Positions 35,083 through 43,771 of a DNA stretch of 64,000 nucleotides are shown in pieces. Positions within the stretch are counted from its first letter, which is position 1. Each line of letters opens with the position of its first letter. Both the position numbers and the translations under genes were made by a program. Origin of the DNA: Paraburkholderia piptadeniae (GTDB lineage Bacteria > Pseudomonadota > Gammaproteobacteria > Burkholderiales > Burkholderiaceae); NCBI RefSeq assembly GCF_900007165.1, contig NZ_CYGY02000046.1, forward strand, positions 62,001-126,000, in the 5' to 3' direction. Below the pieces are notes generated by a model, which worked only from the letters and a program-made list of their open reading frames with translations, did not search any database and was not told the DNA's origin.

Positions 35083-36102
35083 TCATCGCGTGATGGACGC
35101 GCGTGACGATCGCCGCGCCGTCTGCGAAGGCAATTCGCCGAACTGCGCCTTGTACGCATTGGCGAAATGCCCGAGGTGCACGAACCCCCATTGCACGGCG
35201 GCGTCGCTGACCGACAAATCGGCCTGCCGCGTATCGAGCAGCAGACGCCGCACCTGCGAGAGACGCAGCGAGCGCACATACGTCAACGGGTTCGTCTGCA
35301 CGACGGCCTGAAAACTGTTCTGCACCGTGCGACGGCTCACGCGCAATTGCGTGCAGAGGCTTTGAATGTCGAAGGGCTCTTCGGGATGCTCGATCACGAA
35401 GTCGTGAATGCGCCGCACGATATCGGACTGGCATGCGTGCGTGAGCCGGTTCGTCGATGCCGGCACGTGATACGCGAGCAGATCGACGAGCACCTCGCCG
35501 ACACGGCTGCGCAGCGCTTGTTGTGCGCGCGCGTCGTCGAATGCATCGGGCTGCGCGAGCACGCTTTCGAGCAGCGCCGCGATCTGCAAGCCCGCGCGTG
35601 CGCAGGCGGCGTTCGGAATATCGACGACGGTGCGTCGAAAGAGAGCGTCGGTCAGATCGACGCCCGCGCTGTCGGCGATCCCTTGCAGCATGTCCGAGCC
35701 GATCACGACGCCGACCAGCGACATCTCATCCGGCGAGTGAAACTCGAATGGCTCGCCGCCCGGCGCCATCACGAATGCGCCGCGATCGATGCGCGCGCCG
35801 CCGAACGTGAACGCACCCGCGCCCGTGAGCGGAACGCCGAAGGTCATCTGATCAGGCGGCAAGTGTCCGCGCTGCACGACGCGCAAATTGGCGGACTCGT
35901 GAAAGAGGTGCACGCCGTTCAGCTCGATCTGCTTCACCGCGCTGCGAAACGCGCCCGGGCCGATCTGGTCGTAACGCTGATCCCAGCCCCGCAGCGCGGC
36001 CGCGTGCTGATCGGCATCGTCGAAGAACTGGTGATGGACGAACACAATGCCCCCAACTATCCGGGAAAAACAGCGAAGTTTCGTAGAATAAACCGACCGC
36101 AT
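35083..36102 (-). CDS. AraC-family regulator
   Basis: The protein has about 339 residues. The N-terminal half is a cupin-like sensor (HHQFFDDADQHAAALRGWDQRY...FRSAVKQIELNGVHLFHES). The C-terminal AraC domain has FDIQSLCTQLRVSRRTVQNSF and LSVSDAAVQWGFVHLGHFANAY. The architecture resembles EutR-like ethanolamine-type regulators. The start is uncertain: ATG 36102 is used; ATG 36162 would add 20 residues, and a start nearer the conserved HHQFFDD is possible. It is divergent from the MarR-type gene at 36331. Confidence 0.88.
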   Translation of the reverse strand: MRSVYSTKLRCFSRIVGGIVFVHHQFFDDADQHAAALRGWDQRYDQIGPGAFRSAVKQIELNGVHLFHESANLRVVQRGHLPPDQMTFGVPLTGAGAFTFGGARIDRGAFVMAPGGEPFEFHSPDEMSLVGVVIGSDMLQGIADSAGVDLTDALFRRTVVDIPNAACARAGLQIAALLESVLAQPDAFDDARAQQALRSRVGEVLVDLLAYHVPASTNRLTHACQSDIVRRIHDFVIEHPEEPFDIQSLCTQLRVSRRTVQNSFQAVVQTNPLTYVRSLRLSQVRRLLLDTRQADLSVSDAAVQWGFVHLGHFANAYKAQFGELPSQTARRSSRASITR

Positions 36103-36330
36103 GGTCGGGGATAGATATCCAAGGGTATTTCCTGGGCCGTTTGCGGTTTGGCGGTTTGGCATCGTACGGCGCCACTTCCGTCGACGTCACGCGGCAGCGG
36201 GCCCAGCGATTGATTGTAGCCAGCGTCAAAATAGCATTGGAGGTTTCAAAACCGGTTTGTGCCACTGTCGTGCGGGCCGCTTTACTTATATCCTAGCGAA
36301 TCGCTTTTTCTGGCTTCGACATCGACGCTC

Positions 36331-36801
36331 ATGACCGGCTCCCGCACTCCCTCGCCGCGCCCGATGCATCGCAATCTGCCGATGCTGCTGTTGCGCGCGC
36401 GCGAACTCATGATGGCGCGCTTTCGTCCGCTATTGACGGCGCAGGGGCTCACCGAGCAGCAGTGGCGCATCATTCGCGCGCTGCACGAAAACGGTCCGCT
36501 GGAGCCGCGCCAGTTGTGCACGCTCTGCACGATTTCGAGCCCGAGTCTCGCAGGCGTGCTGGCGCGCATGGAGGATCTCGGTCACGTGACGAAGGAGCGC
36601 TTCGAAGACGATCAGCGGCGCGTGCGCGTGTCGCTGACGGCGCAGAGCGCGGAGATCGTCGAACGGATGGCGCCGCTTCTGGAGGCCGAATATCGCGCGC
36701 TGGAAACACAGGTTGGCGCGAAGATCGTCGACGATCTGTATGTGGCCGTCGATGCACTGATCAACGAACTGGCGAAAGGCGAGGAAGGCGAGCCGGAGTA
36801 G
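36331..36801 (+). CDS. MarR-family regulator, HpaR-like
   Basis: The protein has 156 residues with a winged helix: QGLTEQQWRIIRALHENGPLEPRQLCTLCTISSPSLAGVLARMEDLGHVTKER, then the wing DDQRRVRVSLT. The string AQGLTEQQWR and the layout match HpaR, repressor of homoprotocatechuate degradation. A likely target is the aromatic hydroxylase/MFS genes at 37245-40535, which is inference. The ATG at 36331 has a poor ribosome site; in-frame upstream codons lack domain character. Confidence 0.88.
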   Translation: MTGSRTPSPRPMHRNLPMLLLRARELMMARFRPLLTAQGLTEQQWRIIRALHENGPLEPRQLCTLCTISSPSLAGVLARMEDLGHVTKERFEDDQRRVRVSLTAQSAEIVERMAPLLEAEYRALETQVGAKIVDDLYVAVDALINELAKGEEGEPE

Positions 36802-36853
36802 GCGGCGTGCGGCCGCCGCTCGATGCCACAGCGTAACGCTTCACCGACACGGT

Positions 36854-37060
36854 TTAGTTTTCCGGGCGCCTGTCCAGCCGCCCACGACCACCCGCGCGGC
36901 CGATCAGGACGCCTGCAAGAATCGAAACAGGCGTCACGCCCCAAACGACGTCCGGCAAGAACGCCTCGCCGCCGAGCGCGCTCACGTCGATGCACCACCA
37001 GGCCACCATCTCCACGCCGATCACCCAGATAAAGGCCGCAGCCAGTATTCCCCTGGCCAT
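36854..37060 (-). CDS. small two-span membrane protein
   Basis: The protein has 68 residues. Two hydrophobic segments, ILAAAFIWVIGVEMVAWWCI and VVWGVTPVSILAGVLIG, flank an acidic loop; the tail is basic (RAGGRGRLDRRPEN), so both ends are likely cytoplasmic. The start ATG 37060 comes 2 bases after the stop of a 20-codon frame (37124-37062) and has a weak ribosome site; ATG 37087 is an alternative. No family recognised. It converges on the MarR-type gene. Confidence 0.55.
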   Translation of the reverse strand: MARGILAAAFIWVIGVEMVAWWCIDVSALGGEAFLPDVVWGVTPVSILAGVLIGRAGGRGRLDRRPEN

Positions 37061-37210
37061 GCTATTTGTTATTGCCCTGCGCGGCATGCGCCAGTTGAAT
37101 CGCGGTGACTTCTACTTCTTTCATTCAATCGTGCTCCTGGTGCTTCCGGACTGCCAATGATCTGGATGGCCCCCGAATTGGGGAAACACCCGGGCACGAT
37201 TGTATTGAAG

Positions 37211-37244
37211 AGGCCCCGCCCAAGATCTCAAAAACGGGCGGCCT
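37211..37244. terminator. hairpin after the DUF2783 gene
   Basis: AGGCCCCGCCC (37211-37221) can pair with GGGCGGCCT (37236-37244), with a bulge, directly beside the stop of the leftward hydroxylase operon. A T-rich stretch (TTTATT) follows on the plus strand. Confidence 0.5.
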
Positions 37245-37424
37245 TTATTCCCCCATCCCTTCGCTCGCCGCATCGATCAGGCTCAGCGACACAGCCGGAT
37301 CATCGACCTTTTGGATCGCCAGCAACGCAAAGCGCGCGAGAAACAGCGCCGCATGCGCCTCGCCCAGTTGCGTCATCGTCTTGCACAGCCGCGTGTAGAC
37401 GACATCCAGTTCTGCATCGGTCAT
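37245..37424 (-). CDS. DUF2783-family small protein
   Basis: The protein has 59 residues: MTDAELDVVYTRLCKTMTQL and on to FLARFALLAIQKVDD. It matches the DUF2783 pattern I know as a companion of MhpA-like flavin hydroxylases. It is helical, with no signal peptide. The start at 37424 is preceded by ATGGAGAACGCG, providing GGAG. It lies 28 bases after the hydroxylase gene. The function is unknown; a small accessory or stabilising subunit of the hydroxylase is plausible. Confidence 0.75.
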   Translation of the reverse strand: MTDAELDVVYTRLCKTMTQLGEAHAALFLARFALLAIQKVDDPAVSLSLIDAASEGMGE

Positions 37425-37452
37425 CGCGTTCTCCATTCGTTCAGTCAGTTGA

Positions 37453-39147
37453 TCAGGACAGCGCGCGCGTGATCGCCGCTTCGATATCGGCGGCGCGCGC
37501 ATTGCGCCAGCGGCCCAGCACGTGGCCATCGGGACGCACCAGATACACGGTGCCCGGCTTCGCGTCGTAACGCTCGAACAGACGGCCCGTGTGATCCCAC
37601 GCATGCACGCCGTTCGTCTCGGGATGCAGGCGCGCGCTCAGCGGCACGATCCTGAACGGCACGCCGCGTTCGCGCATCGTTTCGGCAAGCCCGGTGAATC
37701 CGGCAGGCACACCGCCTTCGTCGCTGAAGCACAGCGCAGTGAAACGCGGGCTGACGAGATCGGTCAGATGCGCTTCGCGCGCATGGCCGCCTTCCGCGAT
37801 CGTCACGGGATACTCGGACAGCACCGCGCCCGGCACAGGCCCCGCAGCGTACGCATCGGCATCCGCAACATTCAGCGGCGAGTTCACGTATGTGATCGCC
37901 GATGTCTGCCGCGGATTGATCAGCGAGCGCACGCCCGGATGCCTGACGGCAAGACTCAGCACGGCGTTGCGCATCAGGTCGAACGCGAACGAAGGCGGTG
38001 CCATGAACTCGGTGCTCTTCGTGCCGTAGCTCAGGTTCTCATGCGTCGCGGCGACGCGTTCGTCCGAATAGCTGTCGAGCAACGCCGGCGATGCGAGTCC
38101 CTTCACGACGAACGCGAGCTTCCACGCGATGTTGTCCGCATCGTCGATGCCCGAGTTCGCGCCACGCACGCCGAAGATCGGCACGAGATGCGCGGCATCG
38201 CCCGCGAACATCACGCGGTTGTGCCGATAGCGTTCGAGCGTCAACGCATTGGCCTTGTAGATCGTGATCCAGATCGGCGCCCACGCGCCCTTCTCGCCCA
38301 TCATGTCGAGCAGGCTTTGCACGCGCGGCATCACGTTTTCAGGCTTCACGGCCTGCTCGGCGTCCTCGCCGTCGCGCAACTGATAGTCGATGCGCCACAC
38401 GTTGTTGGGCTGCTTGTGCACGAGCACGGTCGAGCCCGGATTCGACGACGGATCGAAGTAAGCGAGCCGTTCCGTCGGACGATCGCTGTCGAGTTCGATA
38501 TCGACGATCACATAGCGCCCTTCGTAGCTCGTGCCCTGCAATTGCAGCCCGAGCGCTTCGCGTATCGTGCTGCGCCCACCGTCGCACGCGACGACCCAGT
38601 CGGTGTCGAGCGCGTAATCGCCATCGGCTGTCGAGAGTTGCAGCGTGGCGCCGTCATCGTGCGCATCGATCGACTTCACGCGCGTCTGCCAGCGAATGTC
38701 GATCAGATCGGCGCGCTTTTCCGCTGCATCGAGCAGGAACTGTTCGATGTGATATTGCGCGAGGTTGACCATCGGCGGCAGCTTCTGGTTTTCATCCTGC
38801 GGCATTGTGAAGTGCAGCACTTCCGTGTCGCGGTAGAAGCTGCGTCCGCCCGTCCACGGCAAGCCCGTGTTGAGGAAGCCTTCGACGGCGCCGAGCCGCT
38901 CGATGATCTCCAGGCTGCGGCGCGAAATGCAGATCGCGCGGCTGCCGTAGCAGACGGAATCGTCCGCTTCGATCAGCACCGATCGCACACCATGGTTCGC
39001 GAGTCCCAGCGCGACGGCGAGGCCAACGGGCCCGCCGCCGACGATCGTCACGGCATGACGCTTCGCGTCCACGCCCTGCTTCAGTTCGGGCACACGCGCC
39101 TTGTATTGCTTCGCGGTGAACGGATAGGGTTTGAATTCCTTGTTCAT
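37453..39147 (-). CDS. FAD-dependent aromatic hydroxylase, MhpA-like
   Basis: The protein has 564 residues of the class A flavoprotein monooxygenase family (3-(3-hydroxyphenyl)propionate, resorcinol and similar hydroxylases). It has the FAD dinucleotide motif IVGGGPVGLAVALGLA (35-50), the DG motif VVACDGGRSTIREALG, and the GD motif RVMFAGDAAHLVPIFGVRGA followed by NSGIDDADN. A thioredoxin-like C-terminal domain (VYLVRPDGHVLGRW) is present. It uses NAD(P)H and O2. The start at 39147 has TGGAG upstream. The operon order is MFS, hydroxylase, DUF2783. Confidence 0.92.
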   Translation of the reverse strand: MNKEFKPYPFTAKQYKARVPELKQGVDAKRHAVTIVGGGPVGLAVALGLANHGVRSVLIEADDSVCYGSRAICISRRSLEIIERLGAVEGFLNTGLPWTGGRSFYRDTEVLHFTMPQDENQKLPPMVNLAQYHIEQFLLDAAEKRADLIDIRWQTRVKSIDAHDDGATLQLSTADGDYALDTDWVVACDGGRSTIREALGLQLQGTSYEGRYVIVDIELDSDRPTERLAYFDPSSNPGSTVLVHKQPNNVWRIDYQLRDGEDAEQAVKPENVMPRVQSLLDMMGEKGAWAPIWITIYKANALTLERYRHNRVMFAGDAAHLVPIFGVRGANSGIDDADNIAWKLAFVVKGLASPALLDSYSDERVAATHENLSYGTKSTEFMAPPSFAFDLMRNAVLSLAVRHPGVRSLINPRQTSAITYVNSPLNVADADAYAAGPVPGAVLSEYPVTIAEGGHAREAHLTDLVSPRFTALCFSDEGGVPAGFTGLAETMRERGVPFRIVPLSARLHPETNGVHAWDHTGRLFERYDAKPGTVYLVRPDGHVLGRWRNARAADIEAAITRALS

Positions 39148-39170
39148 GTGATGCTCCAGATTCAATACCT

Positions 39171-40535
39171 TCAGGCGGCACGCGTACGCGGCGCTTCGCG
39201 TTTGTCCATCGGCAACAGCATCACGACGATCGCGCCGATCACGAGCAGCGCCGCCGAATACAGCAGGCCCGCCGAGAAGCTGCGCGTCGCGTCCTTCAGC
39301 CAGCCAACCACAAGCGGATTCAACGCCGAGCTGATGTTGCCCGTCGCGTTGATGACGGCAATGCCGATGGCCCGCGCGCGGAAGCTCAGCACATGATCGG
39401 GCGTAGTCCAGAAGATCGACATCGCCGTGTACGAACCCGCCGACGCGAGGCACACGCCGAGCATGCGCAGCGCCGGATTCGGCGACCAGGCCGTGCACAG
39501 CCAGCCCGCAGCGGAGAACAGCATCGGCAGCATCAGGTGCCACTTGCGTTCCTGCTTGCGGTCCGAACGCCGGCCCCACCAGATCATCGCGACGATCGTG
39601 CACACCTGCGGAATCGCCGCGAGCAGGCCGATCGTGCGATTGCTCGCATCGGCGCTGAAGCTCTTCACGATGAGCGGCGTCCACACGGCGACCATCGCGA
39701 GCGTATTCACGAGGCAGAAGTAGGCGATTGCAAACTTCACGACGGCGGGCGACAGCAGTTCGCTGACGATGCTTTTGTCGTGACCCGATTGCGCGGGCAC
39801 GGTCGGGTCGGTGCGGTGCTCGGCGGCGAGCGTCGCTGCGAGCGTGCGCTTTTCTTCCGCGTCGAGCCAGTGCGCGTCTTGCGGGCTGTCGTGCAGATAC
39901 GCGTAGACCACAAGACCGAGAATCGCCGACGGCAAGCCTTCGAGGAGGAAGAGCCACTGCCAGCCCTTCAGTCCGAACGTGCCGTCCAGTCCGAGGATGA
40001 AGCCCGACAGCGCCGAGCCGACGGCCGCCGTCACGGGCATCGCGATCATGAAGAGCGCGTTGGCGCGTGCGCGGTACGCGGCGGGGAACCAGTAGGTCAG
40101 ATACAGCAGGATGCCCGGCAGGAAGCCCGCTTCCGTCACGCCGACCAGCACGCGCAACACGTACAGCGTGCCGGGGCTCGTTGCGAACATCGTCGCCGTC
40201 GACGCGAGTCCCCACGCGATCATGATCGTGCCGATCCATCGACGCGCGCCGACGCGCGCAAGCACGACATTGCTCGGAATGCCGCACGCGATATACGCGA
40301 CATAGAAGAGCGTGGTTGCGAGGCCGAACTGCGTGCTGGTGAGCCCCAGGTCCTTCATCATCGTCAGGCCGGCGAAGCCGATGTTGATGCGATCGAGGAA
40401 CGAGAAGAAGAACAGCACGAACAGGAACCACAGCAGATGCCGCGATACCTTGGCGATCACGGACTGTGGCTGCGCTTGCTGCGCGTGGGTTGCCGACGAT
40501 GCATCCAGTGCACCGGCTCGCGAGGTGGATTCCAT
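39171..40535 (-). CDS. MFS transporter, anion:cation symporter (aromatic acid) family
   Basis: The protein has 454 residues and about 12 membrane spans. Family signs are FLDRINIGFAGLTMMKDLGLT, the loop VLARVGARRWIGTIMIAWG, and GVTEAGFLPGILLYLTYWFP. This is the ACS group, which includes tartrate, 4-hydroxyphenylacetate (HpaX) and hexuronate transporters. It begins the operon with the aromatic hydroxylase, so it probably imports that enzyme's aromatic substrate. The ATG at 40535 has GGAGA upstream. Confidence 0.92.
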   Translation of the reverse strand: MESTSRAGALDASSATHAQQAQPQSVIAKVSRHLLWFLFVLFFFSFLDRINIGFAGLTMMKDLGLTSTQFGLATTLFYVAYIACGIPSNVVLARVGARRWIGTIMIAWGLASTATMFATSPGTLYVLRVLVGVTEAGFLPGILLYLTYWFPAAYRARANALFMIAMPVTAAVGSALSGFILGLDGTFGLKGWQWLFLLEGLPSAILGLVVYAYLHDSPQDAHWLDAEEKRTLAATLAAEHRTDPTVPAQSGHDKSIVSELLSPAVVKFAIAYFCLVNTLAMVAVWTPLIVKSFSADASNRTIGLLAAIPQVCTIVAMIWWGRRSDRKQERKWHLMLPMLFSAAGWLCTAWSPNPALRMLGVCLASAGSYTAMSIFWTTPDHVLSFRARAIGIAVINATGNISSALNPLVVGWLKDATRSFSAGLLYSAALLVIGAIVVMLLPMDKREAPRTRAA

Positions 40536-40907
40536 ACTGATGTCTCCGATGGTCACGCTATCTCGGACACCAACGGCCCGATGCAATCGCTTCAACGGAC
40601 CGCTATTCGAAGATTGGCGACACGTGGCGATGCGTCGCAGTATGGAGCGCGGCGTTGCGCCGCCTGTCCTCAAATTGGGTACAAGTCACGCCCCGCGCGG
40701 GCCTGGGGAAAACGCGGATAGGTCAGCGGAAAATAAGGTCTTTCGCAGATTTCCCGAGGCACGCAACGGTCGGGTTGCATTCGGTCATCCACGGCCATTC
40801 GAAGACGTGCACCCGCCGACGTTCAAATGGCCGTTCCGTGGTAGCCAGCGGACTCTCCCTCATCATTTTCTCTTGCTGATCCCCGGCACCTGGGCGGCTA
40901 GTCTGGT
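40536..40907. other. intergenic leader of the MFS/hydroxylase operon
   Basis: 372 bases between two minus-strand genes. It must hold the promoter of the MFS gene, but I see no convincing hexamer pair or palindrome. Short frames across it show no family features. Confidence 0.35.
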
Positions 40908-42347
40908 TCACTGTCGAACGGGATCGGCCAGCGCCCAGCTGTGGTCGAAAATCGCCGGCTCTGGTCCATAGAAGCGGAAAACAGCGAACCATTCCTTGCC
41001 TGGTGCGATGTAGATCCAGTTGGATGCCTTGCCCGAGGGAGGCTGCGAGCCGAAGTAGAGATCGATCGAGCCGTCGGCATTGCGTTGCGCGTCGGTATCG
41101 TACGAATCGAGATTCACGCGCGGCGAGTGCTCGATGAACCCGGCGCTATTCACGTCGTAGACCGTCACGGCCCAAAACTGCCGCGCGGGCACGTTTGGCG
41201 GTACGCGCAGCCGGTAGGTTCGCTCGCCTCGCAGCTTCTGGCCGCTGGCGTCGTGCCACTCGGTCAGATAGAAGCTTGCCTTGCCGAGTTTGACGGGCGG
41301 CGCATAGGCGAGGTAGTAGATCGCGCCGCGCTCGTCCACATCGAGATAGTCGGCGGTCTGGAACGTGAAGCCCGTCTTCGTCGCCACGCCCTGGCCACCG
41401 ACGCCCCAGTGCGCACCGGGCCACCAGAGCTTGCGGTTGTCGCGCATCGTATCGATGAACTCTTCATGCGCTTCGCCGACCGCGGCACGCAGGATGGACT
41501 GTGTCGCGGTGCTGGGCGCAAATGCGCTGCCCTTTTCGATGCCAACCGAGCGCAGCTGATTCATTGCCACGAGATCGCGCGACGCGACGGGTTCCTCGTT
41601 CACCATCCGCGCGAGCCGCGTATAGAACGTCTCGTCGTAGCGAACAATACCGTCGAAAAGCTTGCCCGCCATGTCGATGTGGCGCTGCTTTGGTGGATTG
41701 GCGGCCTGCACGAGCGGATAAACCCGTTGCTCGCGAATCGACGCAAGCGCGGACGCGACGTCCGGGCCGGTGAGCGTCTTCGGAATCACGCGGATCAGCG
41801 CATAGCCGTTCAAGGTCGAGCTGTGCACGGGAATATAGCCCGCAGGTGCTTCACCGCTGAAGCCCGGTGGCAGCAACAGATAGCGTGCGCCCTTACCGGC
41901 ATCCTGTCCGGACGTACCTACGTCGGTGAGCGGCTCCTGCCATGCGTCGAGCAGGCTGCCAAAGGTCGCTGCCCCGTTCGACGGCGGGAGGTCGAATACG
42001 ACAGGGCCGTCCTTCAGGTTGAAGTTGAAGTAGACGTAAAGCGTCGACGAATTGGGCGTCGTCGTCTGGTTCATCCAGTCGGCGGGGCGCGACCAGTAGA
42101 CGATATCGTTGTAGTGCGCATGGGCATCGCGGAAGAAGGCCTCGCGCATCGCGTCCACGCTCACGATCGGCATGCCCCAGATCGCAGCCTCGACCGCGCG
42201 CCGGTAGAGAATGCCCTGAGTGGCGGGGGCCGACTGTTCCTGGGGTGGAGACGGGGCAGCGGCGTTTGCGGGCAGAGTAATGGCGAGTGCGGCAGCAGCG
42301 AGCAGAATACGCATTCCGTTGCGGTTAAGCTGAACTGTGGTGTTCAT
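40908..42347 (-). CDS. exported DUF1254/DUF1214 protein (long form)
   Basis: The protein has 479 residues. A signal peptide (LLAAAALAITLPANAAA) precedes the DUF1254 domain (AVEAAIWGMPIVSVDAMREAF, NSSTLYVYFNFNLKDGPVVFDLPP) and a C-terminal DUF1214 domain (FWAVTVYDVNSAGFIEH, DLYFGSQPPSGKASNWIYIAPGK). It is periplasmic, of unknown function. It lies 17 bases after the second member of the family, so the pair is co-transcribed. Confidence 0.9.
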   Translation of the reverse strand: MNTTVQLNRNGMRILLAAAALAITLPANAAAPSPPQEQSAPATQGILYRRAVEAAIWGMPIVSVDAMREAFFRDAHAHYNDIVYWSRPADWMNQTTTPNSSTLYVYFNFNLKDGPVVFDLPPSNGAATFGSLLDAWQEPLTDVGTSGQDAGKGARYLLLPPGFSGEAPAGYIPVHSSTLNGYALIRVIPKTLTGPDVASALASIREQRVYPLVQAANPPKQRHIDMAGKLFDGIVRYDETFYTRLARMVNEEPVASRDLVAMNQLRSVGIEKGSAFAPSTATQSILRAAVGEAHEEFIDTMRDNRKLWWPGAHWGVGGQGVATKTGFTFQTADYLDVDERGAIYYLAYAPPVKLGKASFYLTEWHDASGQKLRGERTYRLRVPPNVPARQFWAVTVYDVNSAGFIEHSPRVNLDSYDTDAQRNADGSIDLYFGSQPPSGKASNWIYIAPGKEWFAVFRFYGPEPAIFDHSWALADPVRQ

Positions 42348-42364
42348 GATCTGGTGTTAGCTCC

Positions 42365-43444
42365 TTAAGGCGCAGTCGCGCTCGTGCTCGTGCTCGCGCC
42401 AACGGAATAAGCCTGCGGAAAGGACCAGCTGCCCTCGAGCGCCTCAGCGTGCGGCCGATACAAACGCACCATGTAGTTCCAGTCCGGAGGAACCGGCAGG
42501 CAGTTCGGGACCTTGCTGTCGCAGCCGCCGAACTGGATCGCGATGGTGCCGTTGCCGGACTTTTTCGCTGTGATGCTGTTGAGCGTGTAGGCATCGAGAG
42601 CGTTGGGCACGAAATAGCCGTGGGCATCGTAGACGCTGATCGACCAGAAACCGTCCACCGGCACGTCCTTTATGTTCATGCGGTAGATCGTCGTGCCGTC
42701 GTTGTGCGCGGGCGTCACGTTCAGATAGATCGCATCCTTGTCGGGATTGCCGCCCCAAGCCATCGCCGTGCCTATCAGGTGACGGACGGGATCAACCCGC
42801 CCGGGCGCACCGAACGCACGTCGCAAGTCAGGCAGCGTCGCGCCTAGCGACACTAGCGCATCGCGCACCTTCTTCTGGCTAACGGGGTCCCAGTCGGGCA
42901 CCTCAAAGCGGCCGGGGTCACCCGGCTGGCTAACCGCGATCGCGTCCTGCAGTGCGTGTGCGCGGTCGACATCGGAAGGATCGGCCATATCGACCAGTGT
43001 GCGAACGGCAACGAACAGATAGCGTGTGCCGGCCTTCCCCTTTGTATAGGTATAAGCGCCCCCGCCGTAGCCTACGCTCAGTACGTCGTGGTCCTCGTTG
43101 ACGGCCATGATCGACATGAAGCGCCTGTCCGCCTCCGGCATGGTGATCGACACCGGTCCGGCATCAAGGTCGAAGACAGCCTCGGAATAAAGCGTGTCCC
43201 GATTGGGACGCACGCCCGTGCCCTTGATCGGCGCGAGATCGCGGAAGTGATAGAACCGGCCGAATGCGCCGCGCTTCACGAAAAGGCGCAGGTACATGTC
43301 CGTTTCGGCACGGGGGAAATTGTCCACCGTCACGGCATTGAAAGCAGGTGCAGGCTGCGTGTCCGTCTGCGCCCACAAGGCCAGCGGCGCAAGTGCGAGG
43401 ACGGGTGCCATCAGAGAGCCCAGCACGTTCGAACGTTTTGTCAT
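42365..43444 (-). CDS. exported DUF1254/DUF1214 protein (short form)
   Basis: The protein has 359 residues. The signal peptide ends LALWAQ. It has NFPRAETDMYLRLFVKRGAF, then NRDTLYSEAVFDLDAGPVSITMP (DUF1254), and a C-terminal DUF1214 portion (FWSISVYDAHGYFVPNA, IAIQFGGCDSKVPNCLPVPPDWNYMVRLYRP). The ribosome site GGAGAGGAG is strong. It is the first gene of a two-gene operon with its longer relative. The function is unknown. Confidence 0.9.
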   Translation of the reverse strand: MTKRSNVLGSLMAPVLALAPLALWAQTDTQPAPAFNAVTVDNFPRAETDMYLRLFVKRGAFGRFYHFRDLAPIKGTGVRPNRDTLYSEAVFDLDAGPVSITMPEADRRFMSIMAVNEDHDVLSVGYGGGAYTYTKGKAGTRYLFVAVRTLVDMADPSDVDRAHALQDAIAVSQPGDPGRFEVPDWDPVSQKKVRDALVSLGATLPDLRRAFGAPGRVDPVRHLIGTAMAWGGNPDKDAIYLNVTPAHNDGTTIYRMNIKDVPVDGFWSISVYDAHGYFVPNALDAYTLNSITAKKSGNGTIAIQFGGCDSKVPNCLPVPPDWNYMVRLYRPHAEALEGSWSFPQAYSVGASTSTSATAP

Positions 43445-43771
43445 CTCCTCTCCGTTCTTTCAGCCACGCTCGCGCGCGGCGGGTTCGGCTTGCTGGCCGG
43501 TGCGGCGGTGCCGGCATGCCTCACCGTCGAGCGTAGAGCGATACGGTCGGCGCGCACCCCTGTCCACACGGGGGGCGCCCGTCACGACGGACCACATGAC
43601 GCAGGAATTGATGCGGTGCAATACCCCCTCAAAAGGCGAGGTGCCGACCGTCGGCGCGGCTGCCTATCATCGTCCTTAGCCATCGACGGCATATGGTGAA
43701 AGTACGCAGTCGAAGCCGCTGTCAGTGCCGATCGAATTCTTTATCCAGCACACCTTGAACCGGATGCCGTC
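43445..43771. other. divergent intergenic region, no gene
   Basis: 327 bases between the DUF1254 pair (leftward) and the acyl-CoA dehydrogenase gene (rightward). It should contain both promoters. I see no clear hexamers, operator or coding frame. Confidence 0.35.

Noticed and set aside
37522..39396. 624-codon plus-strand frame opposite the flavin hydroxylase
   Set aside because: Antisense shadow; the hydroxylase has FAD, DG and GD motifs in order.
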